Positions 35,112 through 44,046 of a stretch of 64,000 bases of DNA are shown here, piece by piece. Positions within the stretch are counted from its first letter, which is position 1, and each line of letters opens with the position of its first letter. Source of the stretch: Thermococcus sp. MV5 (lineage in GTDB: Archaea; Methanobacteriota_B; Thermococci; Thermococcales; Thermococcaceae); contig NZ_SNUE01000002.1 of the NCBI RefSeq assembly GCF_012027425.1, positions 62,001-126,000 on the forward strand. The letters run 5' to 3'. The notes under the pieces were generated by a model. It worked only from the letters and a program-made list of their open reading frames with translations, was not told the DNA's origin and did no database searches. Both the position numbers and the translations under genes were made by a program.

Positions 35112-36821
35112 ATGGCAAAAGGGAAAGCTAGCATATTTACCCAAGCTGACTTGGATATGAAAAGGTATGCAAGAAAAGTATTATTGCCCAGCATAGCTGG
35201 GAGTATCGTTCTTTTTATAGTCTTCTCACTTGTTCCCAAATTTGTTGTAATTTCACGAATAATTCGGATTGCCCTTTATGTGATTCCTTTTCTTCCTTTA
35301 ATTTACGCAATCATGCACCCATACTCGATGGCAAGTGGGAAAAAAGTAAAAATAAATTCAAAAATCCCCTATTTTGTAACATATTTTGCGGTGCTTTCCA
35401 CTAGTGAAGTTGGAAGAAATGAACTTATACATACATTAGCAAAGGAGAAGGTCTTAGAGCCCATTTCAAGAGATATGGAAAAAGTCTATCATTTAATAGC
35501 AAAGTTTAATCGTGGAATGCCTGAAGCGTTTAGATTTTTGGCTAAGAGAACCCCAAGTAAGGTTTTCTCAGACTTTTTGGAGAGACTTGCATACTCCTTG
35601 GATAGTGGTGTGGAGTTAAGAGAATACCTTCTTCAAGAGCAGAAAATTGTGATGGATGACTACCAGACATTCTATGAGGGAGCACTCTACGACTTGGATG
35701 TCTTTAAGGAAGTTTACAGCTCCCTAATAATTTCTGTAGTATTTATGGTAACCTTTATTATTATAGGGCCGATTATTACTGGACAAGATTTAGTAACCCT
35801 CACAATTTTTACATTCATACTTGTTATGGTTGTGGAGATAGGAGTCTTAATTTTGATAAAACATAAAATGCCAGAGGATAATATATGGGCCCACAATGCG
35901 ATGAATCCAGAACGAAAAGAGAAATTAATACGAGCTGTCTTATTCTCTATTGCTGGAACGGCCATTGTTGGAATCTTATACTTTTTTGTAATAAGAGTAA
36001 GATTTGACATACCAATAGAAATCGCCATCGCTTTGTTTTTGACCCCAATAGCGTACATTGGATACGTTCTTTCAAAAGAAGAGGAAAATATTCTAATAAA
36101 AGATGAGAACTTTCCAGCGTTTATGCGAAGCTTAAGTTCATCTTTAGCAGCAAGCGGAGTATCCATGGCACTAGTTCTAAAATATTTGAGCTCTCACGAT
36201 TTTGGAAGCCTTACCAAAGACATCCGAAACTTGAACAAAAGAATTTCCCTTAAGATAGACGACACCAAATCATGGAAATACTTCGTCTCAGAGACCGGAA
36301 GCTGGCTCATAGATATCTTCTCAGATATCTTTAGAAAAAGCTTACACCTTGGAGCAGACCCTGATTATGTAGGAAAGGTGATTTCTAGTAACTTCGAAAG
36401 GCTTCTGAGACTTAGAAGAAAAAGAAAACAGAGCGTAGCCAGCTTTAAAGGGGTTATATATGGGGTTACTGGAGCTTTTGCCTTTTCCGTTGCGGCAGCA
36501 TTTCAAGTTGCAGTTTACATGACTCACCTTTTTTCAAGTGTTCAGCTACAAGGAGAGTTCATCCAAGACATACTTTTTGTGCCAAGCCCAGAAGGGCTCC
36601 AACTAACAAATTACATCCTTATCTCTATTCTCCTAGTTCATTCCTTAATTTCAGCATTCTCAATAAAAATCGCAGATGGGGGGCACCTAGGCATAGCTCT
36701 CTATTATTTTGTTATACTCACATGGATGTCCGCAATAGGTCTTTATCTTGGGGAGTTTATAATGGGGAAAATGATGACGTTTTCAAGCATTTTACTTCCT
36801 CTGTTGGGGGTGGGAACGTGA
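35112..36821 (+). CDS. flaJ: Archaellum membrane platform protein FlaJ/ArlJ
   Basis: A 569-residue polytopic protein with two T2SF (GspF-like) cytoplasmic domains (about 105-190 and 315-425) and roughly nine membrane segments, including VVFMVTFIIIGPIITGQDLV. It anchors FlaI at the membrane. ATG 35109 or 35112 both fit the GGTGA site at 35102-35106; the second has better spacing. Its stop overlaps the GTG start of the following surface protein by 4 bases. Confidence 0.92.
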   Translation: MAKGKASIFTQADLDMKRYARKVLLPSIAGSIVLFIVFSLVPKFVVISRIIRIALYVIPFLPLIYAIMHPYSMASGKKVKINSKIPYFVTYFAVLSTSEVGRNELIHTLAKEKVLEPISRDMEKVYHLIAKFNRGMPEAFRFLAKRTPSKVFSDFLERLAYSLDSGVELREYLLQEQKIVMDDYQTFYEGALYDLDVFKEVYSSLIISVVFMVTFIIIGPIITGQDLVTLTIFTFILVMVVEIGVLILIKHKMPEDNIWAHNAMNPERKEKLIRAVLFSIAGTAIVGILYFFVIRVRFDIPIEIAIALFLTPIAYIGYVLSKEEENILIKDENFPAFMRSLSSSLAASGVSMALVLKYLSSHDFGSLTKDIRNLNKRISLKIDDTKSWKYFVSETGSWLIDIFSDIFRKSLHLGADPDYVGKVISSNFERLLRLRRKRKQSVASFKGVIYGVTGAFAFSVAAAFQVAVYMTHLFSSVQLQGEFIQDILFVPSPEGLQLTNYILISILLVHSLISAFSIKIADGGHLGIALYYFVILTWMSAIGLYLGEFIMGKMMTFSSILLPLLGVGT

Positions 36822-38755
36822 AAAAGTTAATCTCTCTCTTATTCTTAATAATTCTCCTCCCATATGTAACTGCACACTCCACCATAACAGGATGGATAGA
36901 AATCCCTTCTAGAGTTGGAATAGAAAAATATCCCCTAGAGATCAGGGATGTTTCACCGACCGAAGGCTCTTTGCTTATTGAACTCAATAATAAAGAATAC
37001 ATCTTGAAACCAGAAGTGTTACTGAACACAAGTTTCTATTCGGTTTACATGAACTCAGTGTTCTTAAAAGAAAATGGGGGCTATGCTGCTTTTAACATTA
37101 CATTCCCCTATCTCCTAGAAAATCAAACGGTTCTAGTAGGGGACTACTCCCTTACACTTCTCTCAGTAGAAGAAAATAGAGCGAAAATTAGACTTAGGTA
37201 TGATGATATTGAAAAAGAACTCATATATAATGGAGGTAAGATAGAATTCAACGGATTGACAGTTCAACTTGCTGTAATGCCCCTTCTTTTTGATGGGTAC
37301 CTTTACAAAGGAAGTGCCAAATACTTCCAAGATTGGCGGATAAAATTTGAAGAGTACAATATCACTGAAATCAATGGAGAACTCAAAGAATTTGCAAAGA
37401 TCTCCATTAACAACAAGGAATATTGGATAGAAGTAGGGGACACATTGAAAGCCGAAGGGATTATTATTGAAACTAAGGAGTTAGTTGGCTCAAGGTACCT
37501 GAAGACAATAATAAAAATAAATGGGGCTTATGCGTCTCTCTCTATTTCTCCAAGTCTATATAAAGAGCTGGAAGAAGGTAAAGATACTCAAATAGGCCCC
37601 TATATTGTTAAACTCGAAAGAATATTCTCCGATGGGGTTTATATATCTATCAAAAACACATGTGGAATGACTCTTAAGAGTGCGTGGATACGTTTAGGAA
37701 AAATTGGAACATTAGTATCATATGGAGGTTTGCATATAGGGATTACTGAAGTAAGCAACATGGGTACCAAAAAGGTAGCAAAAATAATAGGATTTTTAGA
37801 TGAACAAGAAATACCAAAAGTCGAAGAATATGCATTTGCAAATGTTTCTTTCTTAACTCCATCAAATGCTCTTCAATTTGAGCCCTTCAACGGCACTATC
37901 ACTATAAAAAACACAGGAGACATTGATTTAAAGTATATTGAAATAATTCCAAAGCTTTCTGAAGAATTCAAAATTATAAGCTCTTACCCACTATACATTC
38001 CAGAACTTAAAGTAGGGGAAAAGGTAGAGTTTAACGTCCGAATAGAACCAAAGAAAGGAGGATTTCTAAGATTAGGAAATATTGAAATCCACGCAAACGC
38101 CCCATACCAACTCTCGTGTGATGGTTTTGCTAGAATTTCATTTTCTTCGGAGACCCGCTGGATAAATGTGGAAAACGCAACTCCAAAATATAAGCTTGTT
38201 CTAAAAAGCCAAAACAGTACAGTAGGTAGTATCACTCAACTTAACATTACTGTGGTAAACATGGGGAACACTAAAGGACCATTTACAATAACAATAGCAT
38301 TTCCAGAACAATTCGCCATAATCGGAGAAAACATAAACCTCCAAGGAAGATTTGTTTATTTTGAAGACTCATTAAACCTCAACAAGAACAAGACGTATTC
38401 CTTACTCTTCATTCCTATCCAAGAAGGAGAATTCGAGATACTAGCAGCACTGAAAGAAGGAGAGTACATTATCAAGAATTCTACGGTTGCAAAGATCTTT
38501 ACTATTCCAAGTCCTACAGAAAAAGAGAGTTTTGAGAACTCTACAAACGAAACTTCTACTTCCACTGCCCCCAAAATTATTAAAGAAAACACCACAACGA
38601 CAGCAACTTACACAAAAGTCCTAAATTCCACAATAACAGTATTTCCAGTAAAACAGAAACTTCTTTTCGGTGGAGTTGGATTTGCAGGGGGTGTTGCCTT
38701 TATACTCCTCCTTGCTTGGATTGCTGCTAAACTTGAAGAAAGGAGTAGGAGATGA
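36818..38755 (+). CDS. Large surface protein coupled to the archaellum operon (unknown function)
   Basis: A 645-residue protein. The GTG at 36818 overlaps the flaJ stop as GTGA and GGGGTG lies just upstream. A signal peptide (LISLLFLIILLPYVTAHS) is followed by about 350 residues of beta-rich sequence, then two CARDB/NEW3-like beta domains (about 355-440, GTITIKNTGDIDLKYIEI; and about 460-550, QLNITVVNMGNTKGPFTITI), a Ser/Thr-rich stalk, and a C-terminal membrane anchor (LLFGGVGFAGGVAFILLLAW). Such an architecture suits a cell-surface adhesin or a sleeve around the motor. I do not recognise it from other archaella. The stop codon lies within an IS-type hairpin. Confidence 0.8.
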   Translation: MKKLISLLFLIILLPYVTAHSTITGWIEIPSRVGIEKYPLEIRDVSPTEGSLLIELNNKEYILKPEVLLNTSFYSVYMNSVFLKENGGYAAFNITFPYLLENQTVLVGDYSLTLLSVEENRAKIRLRYDDIEKELIYNGGKIEFNGLTVQLAVMPLLFDGYLYKGSAKYFQDWRIKFEEYNITEINGELKEFAKISINNKEYWIEVGDTLKAEGIIIETKELVGSRYLKTIIKINGAYASLSISPSLYKELEEGKDTQIGPYIVKLERIFSDGVYISIKNTCGMTLKSAWIRLGKIGTLVSYGGLHIGITEVSNMGTKKVAKIIGFLDEQEIPKVEEYAFANVSFLTPSNALQFEPFNGTITIKNTGDIDLKYIEIIPKLSEEFKIISSYPLYIPELKVGEKVEFNVRIEPKKGGFLRLGNIEIHANAPYQLSCDGFARISFSSETRWINVENATPKYKLVLKSQNSTVGSITQLNITVVNMGNTKGPFTITIAFPEQFAIIGENINLQGRFVYFEDSLNLNKNKTYSLLFIPIQEGEFEILAALKEGEYIIKNSTVAKIFTIPSPTEKESFENSTNETSTSTAPKIIKENTTTTATYTKVLNSTITVFPVKQKLLFGGVGFAGGVAFILLLAWIAAKLEERSRR

Positions 38756-38799
38756 CTTCCTCTCCGCCCTGAAAGGCAAGGCTTTCGGGAGAAAAATGT
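38753..38799 (-). repeat. Solo IS200/IS605-type right-end hairpin
   Basis: Read on the minus strand: ACATTTTTCTCCCGAAAGCC, then TTGCCTTTCAGGGCGG and AGAGGAAGTCA. It matches the copies at 43295, 45670 and 56440, including the ACATT...AAGCC flank. Its end overlaps the stop codon of the surface protein, so the guide-like flank would be the last codons of that gene. Confidence 0.55.
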
Positions 38800-38833
38800 G
38801 AATACACTTGCTAGATATGCTGGAAGTAGGGAA

Positions 38834-38893
38834 AGAACTGCCTTTTATTTTATTAATACTGCTGTGCTAATGCACAGCATCCCTAGCAGTTCT
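38834..38893 (+). ncRNA. Nested-hairpin candidate structured RNA
   Basis: AGAACTGC (38834-38841) pairs with GCAGTTCT (38886-38893), enclosing a second perfect 8-bp hairpin TGCTGTGC-TAAT-GCACAGCA (38860-38879). It lies in a 249-bp gap between the surface protein and the AEC transporter gene, where only degenerate peptide fragments (for example VIKIYKDNEKTLEITKSTN at about 38928-38984) are seen. It could be an RNA, or a cruciform remnant of a mobile element. Confidence 0.35.
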
Positions 38894-39004
38894 GCTATTA
38901 AAAGAATTAGCCAATACTGTGATCAAAATCTATAAAGACAATGAGAAAACTCTCGAAATCACAAAATCTACAAACAATAGATTATGGAAAGCCACTCCAA
39001 ATGA

Positions 39005-39880
39005 TTAAACAACAACTCTAAGGACTAGAAAGAGTGTTAAAACCATCAAAGCTAAGACAATTGTAACTCCTATTCCCTCTTCTTCCCTAAGTCCATAATG
39101 GGCCAAAATTGCATTGGCTATTATAGCCGGAGGCATTGTAGCCTCTACAAGAACTGCATAAAATATCTCAGATGGTGCTTTTAAAGTCAAGAAGACAAAT
39201 ATGAATGGAATGAATGTTCTAAACATACTAACTTCGAGTAATTTCCTTAATTCAAATTTCTGAAGGTTTACTCGAGAGCCAAAGTATATCAAGATAATTG
39301 GAATACTCCACCAGCCAACTTGATTCATGACTGTTAAGATAGTAGCAGGCAATTTAATATTTAAAAACACAAAAGCAAGAGCCAAAAGGTTGGCACTTGT
39401 AGGAGGGAATTTTAACGCTCTTAAGAGACTTTCTTTTAATGAGGCTTTTCCACTAGAGTAGTGAGCCGCCAGAAATGTAGCAAGAGGGATAATTATCAAT
39501 GTATGGATACTGGCATAAAGTACTACTGGAGTTAGATCGTCCAGAAACAAACTAGCTATCGGGAAACCCATGGCCACGGTATTGGGATACGTGGATAGAA
39601 TTATCAACGCACCTTTCCACTTGTTGTCTCTTACAAAAAATCTTGCATAAAAGTACGAAGACACCAGGTTTATACTAATGATCAAAAAGACATAAACAAA
39701 AACGAGCTTAATCCGTATGAGGTACTCCAAATCCTTTGCAGCAACACTTGAAAAGATATAAAATGTCAAAAGTAGTTGGATGGCAATTTTATTAAGATAA
39801 ACAAATAGTTTTTCTGATTTTATCATCCTCTTAAGGATAAACCCGATAACGATTAAACCAAGCATTTCGTAGATGTTCAT
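39005..39880 (-). CDS. AEC family (auxin efflux carrier-like) transporter
   Basis: A 291-residue membrane protein with about ten hydrophobic segments in two halves. IYEMLGLIVIGFILKRM at the start, TYPNTVAMGFPIASLFL in the first half and VEATMPPAIIANAILAHYGL in the second are the AEC family repeats. Characterised prokaryotic relatives carry organic acids such as malate or malonate. The start is not backed by a strong ribosome binding site. Its substrate is unknown, and the neighbouring cupin gene upstream on the same strand is 61 bases away. Confidence 0.82.
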   Translation of the reverse strand: MNIYEMLGLIVIGFILKRMIKSEKLFVYLNKIAIQLLLTFYIFSSVAAKDLEYLIRIKLVFVYVFLIISINLVSSYFYARFFVRDNKWKGALIILSTYPNTVAMGFPIASLFLDDLTPVVLYASIHTLIIIPLATFLAAHYSSGKASLKESLLRALKFPPTSANLLALAFVFLNIKLPATILTVMNQVGWWSIPIILIYFGSRVNLQKFELRKLLEVSMFRTFIPFIFVFLTLKAPSEIFYAVLVEATMPPAIIANAILAHYGLREEEGIGVTIVLALMVLTLFLVLRVVV

Positions 39881-39941
39881 GCTCTGAAATAAGAAATCGA
39901 GTTAAAGAATTTTTCGCTTTATACCTGGAGTACCTACAAGA

Positions 39942-40286
39942 CTACTTTTCAAGCCATACGCTGTCTTCCCCATAATACTCTAGCTTTACTACAAAGAGCC
40001 TAAAGGGTTCGTTTTTATCATTTATAACCCAATGAATTGTTTTGGGTTTTACTAGATAAATATCACCAGCTTTTGCAGTGTATTCTCGTTCCCCTATGCC
40101 TAGCTTTGCCTCACCACTTATGATGTAAAAGAGTTCATACTGCCTTTCATGATAGTGCCTAGGAACTTCTTGCTTGGGCTTAATCTCCACTATCTGGGCA
40201 AAACTTCCTTCTGGAAGTTCCCCTTCAAAGAGAGGCATTTTCTTGTAACTCCCTCTATCTATAAGATTACTAATCTCAGCTTTCAT
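39942..40286 (-). CDS. Single-domain cupin protein
   Basis: A 114-residue cupin. Motif 1 reads PKQEVPRHYHERQYELFYIISG with two His and a Glu as metal ligands, and motif 2 reads AGDIYLVKPKTIHWV with the final His. It may be an isomerase, epimerase, dioxygenase or sugar-binding protein. GAGGTGTGAAAA precedes the ATG. It is divergent from the carbamoyltransferase gene (61 bases between starts). Confidence 0.8.
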   Translation of the reverse strand: MKAEISNLIDRGSYKKMPLFEGELPEGSFAQIVEIKPKQEVPRHYHERQYELFYIISGEAKLGIGEREYTAKAGDIYLVKPKTIHWVINDKNEPFRLFVVKLEYYGEDSVWLEK

Positions 40287-40347
40287 TTTTCACACCTCCA
40301 ATTATTCTCGAAGTTAGCTTTAAAAATGCTCCTCCTAACCCTAAAAC

Positions 40348-41949
40348 ATGATTATCTTGGGAATCCATGATGGGCATGACGCAGGGGCAGTCCTTCTCGA
40401 AGGGAACACAATATACGCAGTAAATGAAGAAAGACTTAATAGGATTAAGAAATATCGAGGATTTCCGGAGCTTAGCATAAAAAAGGTTATTGAGATGGCC
40501 CATGTACATTCCGATGAGATCAATGCTATAGCCATTGCCGGGATTTTTAGAAAACATTCTAGACTACTTGAACTTGAAAGAGGACTAAAATCAATATTTG
40601 GAGAAGGATTCAAAAAGAAGATCCTCTTTGTTGAACACCACTTAGCACATGCTGCTTCGGCTTATTACACTTCTGGATGGAAAGAGAGTCTAACCCTAAG
40701 TATAGATGCTGCCGGAGATGGACTAAGCTCTTCAATATATATCGCTAGAAAGGGAGAAATGATCAGAATAGCCCAGAGCACATATCTTGATTCGCTAGGA
40801 GATTTTTACGCATCTGTTACTGAGCTTTTGGGTTTCAAACCCATGCGACATGAAGGAAAGATTATGAGCCTAGCAGCTTATGGAAAACCTACTTACGATC
40901 TCGCGAATATAATAGAACTCAATGAACTAAGCTTTGAAAACAAGCTTAAGGTAGTTGGAATCGAAGCCACAAAAAAGCTCGCAGAACTTTTTAATTATCC
41001 TTTCTCAAGAGCTAGAGAAATTGCCCAGCAAATGAAAAGAGGAAATCTTGAAGGAGAGATGCAAAGAAAGGCAATAGAAATAGCGGCAAGTGCCCAAGCC
41101 CATCTTGAGAAAATCATGGACGAACTTGGCTTAAAACTTACAACTTACAACTTAAAACTAGCCTATGCTGGTGGTGTTGCTCAAAACGTAAAAGCGAATG
41201 CTGTTTTAAGGAGACATTTTCCAGACCTTTGGGTTTTTCCTGCAATGGATGATTCAGGATTGGCATTTGGTGCTGCAGCTTTTATAAAGGCCCAATTTGA
41301 GCGATTGGAGGGTAAATGGAAACCATTCAAATTAGAACATGTCTATCTAGGTCCAGGTTATAATGAAAATGAAATTGAAGCCTTTCTAAAGAAGAATGGC
41401 ATTAACTTTGAATATCAAGAAGACATCCCAGAATTCGTTGCTGAAATGCTTGCGGAAGGTAAAATCATTGGACTTTTCCAAGGAAAAATGGAGTACGGGC
41501 CAAGAGCCTTGGGAAACCGTTCTATTCTTGCAGACCCGAGAAATAGGGAAATCGTCAAGAGGCTTAATCTTGCACTAAACAGAGATGTGTTTCAACCCTT
41601 TGCTCCATCAATCCTAGAGGAGAAAATTAAGGACTATCTCCAAGATCCATATCCAAATAAGTTTATGACAATGAGTTATGAAGCTACTGAAAAAATGAAG
41701 CTTGAGGCACCAGCAGTTGTTCATGTGGATGGTACCACACGACCACAAACCCTTGTGAAAAAAGACAATCCACCTTATTACGAGATAATAAAACATTTTG
41801 AGCAAGAAACAGGAACGGGGATAGTGTTGAACACTAGTTTCAATATGCATGGTGAGCCTATAGTGTGCTCGCCTAACGATGCTTTAAGAACCTTTCTCAA
41901 AGCCAAATTGGACGTTCTTATTTTAGAGAACTTTGTTGTCTATCGATGA
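40348..41949 (+). CDS. NodU/CmcH-family carbamoyltransferase
   Basis: A 533-residue carbamoyltransferase. The N-terminal ASKHA-type domain contains ILGIHDGHDAGAVLLEGN, VEHHLAHAASAYYTSG, LSIDAAGDG and LAYAGGVAQNVKANA. The C-terminal domain has GKMEYGPRALGNRSILADPR and VLNTSFNMHGEPIVCSPNDAL. Family members move a carbamoyl group from carbamoyl phosphate to a hydroxyl on a sugar or antibiotic. In Thermococcales this gene is common and its acceptor unknown; a sugar of a surface glycan or polysaccharide is plausible. Confidence 0.88.
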   Translation: MIILGIHDGHDAGAVLLEGNTIYAVNEERLNRIKKYRGFPELSIKKVIEMAHVHSDEINAIAIAGIFRKHSRLLELERGLKSIFGEGFKKKILFVEHHLAHAASAYYTSGWKESLTLSIDAAGDGLSSSIYIARKGEMIRIAQSTYLDSLGDFYASVTELLGFKPMRHEGKIMSLAAYGKPTYDLANIIELNELSFENKLKVVGIEATKKLAELFNYPFSRAREIAQQMKRGNLEGEMQRKAIEIAASAQAHLEKIMDELGLKLTTYNLKLAYAGGVAQNVKANAVLRRHFPDLWVFPAMDDSGLAFGAAAFIKAQFERLEGKWKPFKLEHVYLGPGYNENEIEAFLKKNGINFEYQEDIPEFVAEMLAEGKIIGLFQGKMEYGPRALGNRSILADPRNREIVKRLNLALNRDVFQPFAPSILEEKIKDYLQDPYPNKFMTMSYEATEKMKLEAPAVVHVDGTTRPQTLVKKDNPPYYEIIKHFEQETGTGIVLNTSFNMHGEPIVCSPNDALRTFLKAKLDVLILENFVVYR

Positions 41950-41961
41950 TCTTTTTTATTC
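41950..41961 (+). terminator. T-run after the carbamoyltransferase gene
   Basis: ATCTTTTTTATT follows the stop codon directly and precedes the AT-rich promoter (TAAAATTATAAAC) of the aminotransferase gene. Confidence 0.4.
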
Positions 41962-42028
41962 ATCATTGTCAAATATTTTATGTCGGTAAAATTATAAACA
42001 TCAAGGAGAAACCCTACTGGTGATGCTC

Positions 42029-43198
42029 ATGGCTCTAAGTGATAGACTAGAGTTAGTAAACCCTTCCGAAATAAGAAAGCTCTTTGATCTTGCACAAGGA
42101 ATCGAAGGAGTCATTTCTCTAGGAATAGGGGAACCTGATTTTGACACCCCAGCACATATAAAAGAGTACGCAAAGGAAGCCCTTGACAGAGGACTAACTC
42201 ATTATAGTCCGAATAGCGGTATTCTCGAGCTTCGGGAAGCAGTTGCAGAGAAACTTAAAAAGCATAACAAGATTAATGCAGATCCAAAGACTCAAATAAT
42301 GATAACTGTGGGCACGAATCAGCAAATTTTAATGGGATTGAGCACTTTCTTAAAAGATAATGAAGAAGTTCTCATCCCCTCTCCCATGTTTGTAAGTTAT
42401 GCTCCTGCTGTTATCCTGGCAGGAGGAAAACCTATTGAAGTTCCTACTTATGAGGAAAACGAATTTCGCTTAAGTGTTGATGAGCTTAAAAAATACATCA
42501 CACCTAAGACAAGAGCACTCATTATAAACTCTCCAAATAACCCTACAGGAGCAGTTTTAACAAAGAAAGACCTCGAAGAGATAGCCGATTTTGCAGTAGA
42601 ACACGATTTGATAATACTTAGTGATGAAGTCTATGAGTACTTTGTTTATGATGGAGTGAAAAATTACAGCATGGCCTCCCTTAATGGGATGTTTGAAAGA
42701 ACAATAACAATGAACGGTTTTTCAAAAACATTTGCCATGACCGGATGGAGACTAGGATTTGTAGCAGCTCCTGAATGGATAATAGAGAAAATGATACGCT
42801 TTCAAATGTATAATGCGACCTGCCCAGTGACTTTCATCCAATATGCGGCTGCTAAGGCCCTAAAAGATGAAAGAAGCTGGGAGGCTATTGAAGAAATGCG
42901 AAGAGAATATGAAAGACGAAGGAATCTTGTCTGGAAAAGACTCAATGAAATGGGCCTCCCCACAGTAAAACCAAAGGGCGCCTTTTACATCTTTCCAAAA
43001 ATCAAAGATACTGGGCTGTCAAGCAAAGAATTCAGCGAACTCATGATTAAGGAAGCAAAAGTTGTCCTAGTGCCAGGAACTGCTTTTGGACAAGCTGGTG
43101 AAGGCTATATAAGAATAAGCTATGCCACAGCGTATGAAAAGCTTGAAGAGGCTATGGATAGGATAGAGAAAGTCCTGAAAGATAAAAAGCTCGTTTGA
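42029..43198 (+). CDS. Aromatic aminotransferase (class I/II, PLP)
   Basis: A 389-residue fold-type I aminotransferase. MALSDRLELVNPSEIRKLFD and ISLGIGEPDFDTPAHIKEYA, NSPNNPTGAVL, LSDEVYEYFVYD and the PLP-lysine region NGFSKTFAMTGWRLGF all match the Pyrococcus horikoshii aromatic aminotransferase closely, from memory. It transfers amino groups from aromatic amino acids to 2-oxoglutarate, feeding the 2-oxoacid ferredoxin oxidoreductases. GGTGATGCTC precedes the ATG at 42029. Confidence 0.9.
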   Translation: MALSDRLELVNPSEIRKLFDLAQGIEGVISLGIGEPDFDTPAHIKEYAKEALDRGLTHYSPNSGILELREAVAEKLKKHNKINADPKTQIMITVGTNQQILMGLSTFLKDNEEVLIPSPMFVSYAPAVILAGGKPIEVPTYEENEFRLSVDELKKYITPKTRALIINSPNNPTGAVLTKKDLEEIADFAVEHDLIILSDEVYEYFVYDGVKNYSMASLNGMFERTITMNGFSKTFAMTGWRLGFVAAPEWIIEKMIRFQMYNATCPVTFIQYAAAKALKDERSWEAIEEMRREYERRRNLVWKRLNEMGLPTVKPKGAFYIFPKIKDTGLSSKEFSELMIKEAKVVLVPGTAFGQAGEGYIRISYATAYEKLEEAMDRIEKVLKDKKLV

Positions 43199-43294
43199 GT
43201 TTTCTACATCTTTTTATCGCTTCACTCTCTATTTTAGATATCTCCCATTTTCATAGGAAACTTCTACCTTCAAGAAAAAGAAGGTGGATAAACA

Positions 43295-43342
43295 CTGACC
43301 TCCTTCCCCCTTCAGGACGAGGCTTTCAAAAAGGGGAATGTA
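43295..43342 (-). repeat. Solo IS200/IS605-type right-end hairpin
   Basis: On the minus strand: TACATTCCCC, TTTTTGAAAGCCTCGTCCTG, then AAGGGGGAAGGAGGTCAG. It shares its 5' flank and GGAGGTCAG end with the copies at 38753, 45670 and 56440. It fills part of a 233-bp gap with no other visible feature. Confidence 0.55.
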
Positions 43343-43431
43343 CAAAACTCAAAAAGTTATTAATGACTAAAAATATCCTTCAAAAATTTTATTAAGTTCA
43401 AAATAACAATTTCCTATTTAGGGGTGATAAT

Positions 43432-44001
43432 TTGACCAATTTTGAAGTTGTAATGAAGTCTAATCATGAACTCCCTTCCGATGTTCTGAAACACTTAATT
43501 AGTATCCTGGGAAATAGGGTCTCCACAAAAGATGTTGATCTTCTCTCATATAGCCGAGATTACTGGCCAATAACCCTTCACTGGATGCTTAAGGGAAAAA
43601 TTCCTGCACTAGCAAGAGCCATTGTATGGCCTAAGAACACGAGAGAGGTGCAAGAGATAGTAAAAGGGATAGCAATGAGATGCTCTGAAGTGATTGAACA
43701 CATAGAAAAAAATTCCCAGATAAAGATTCATCAGATAATAGCTGACGGTGGACTCTCGATAAGTGATGAATTCCTCCAAGCGGTAGCTGATTTCTCCTCA
43801 AAACAAATTTTGCGGCCATTATATCTCAATGGATCAGCCTATGGAGCCTACATGCTCGCAAATGCTGTTTATTTTAAAAAAGACATAATAAAATCCTGGA
43901 AAACTCCCCCTATTGAAAAAACATTTCTACCAAGAAAGCAAAAAATGGAATTTAAAGAGAACTGGAAGAAAAAAGTGAAGAAGTTGATTGAAGCTTCCTA
44001 G
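43432..44001 (+). pseudogene. Chimeric remnant: FAD-linked oxidase N-terminus fused to FGGY carbohydrate kinase C-terminus
   Basis: From a TTG with GGGGTGATAA upstream, residues 1-75 read LPSDVLKHLISILGNRVSTK, then LLSYSRDYWPITLHWM and ARAIVWPKNTREVQEIVK. This is the opening of GlcD-like FAD-linked oxidases up to the start of the FAD domain. From about residue 80 the sequence switches to an FGGY-kinase C-terminus: CSEVIEHIEKNSQIKIHQII, ADGGLSISDEFLQAVADFSS, then LRPLYLNGSAYGAYMLANAV. The junction is in frame. A deletion joining two neighbouring glycerol- or sugar-related genes explains it. The protein has no complete active site of either kind, though it may still be expressed. Confidence 0.7.
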
Positions 44002-44046
44002 GCAACTTTTATATTTCTCCCCAGTGACTCAATAAGGGGATGAAAG

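Noticed and set aside
36722-36817. In-frame ATG upstream of the surface protein
   Set aside because: It lies within flaJ and would put 32 polar residues before a clear signal peptide; the GTG at 36818 has a ribosome binding site.
38801-39004. Peptide fragments in the archaellum-AEC gap as a small gene
   Set aside because: Readable stretches are split across frames with stops and no start site; treated as non-coding with a structured segment.
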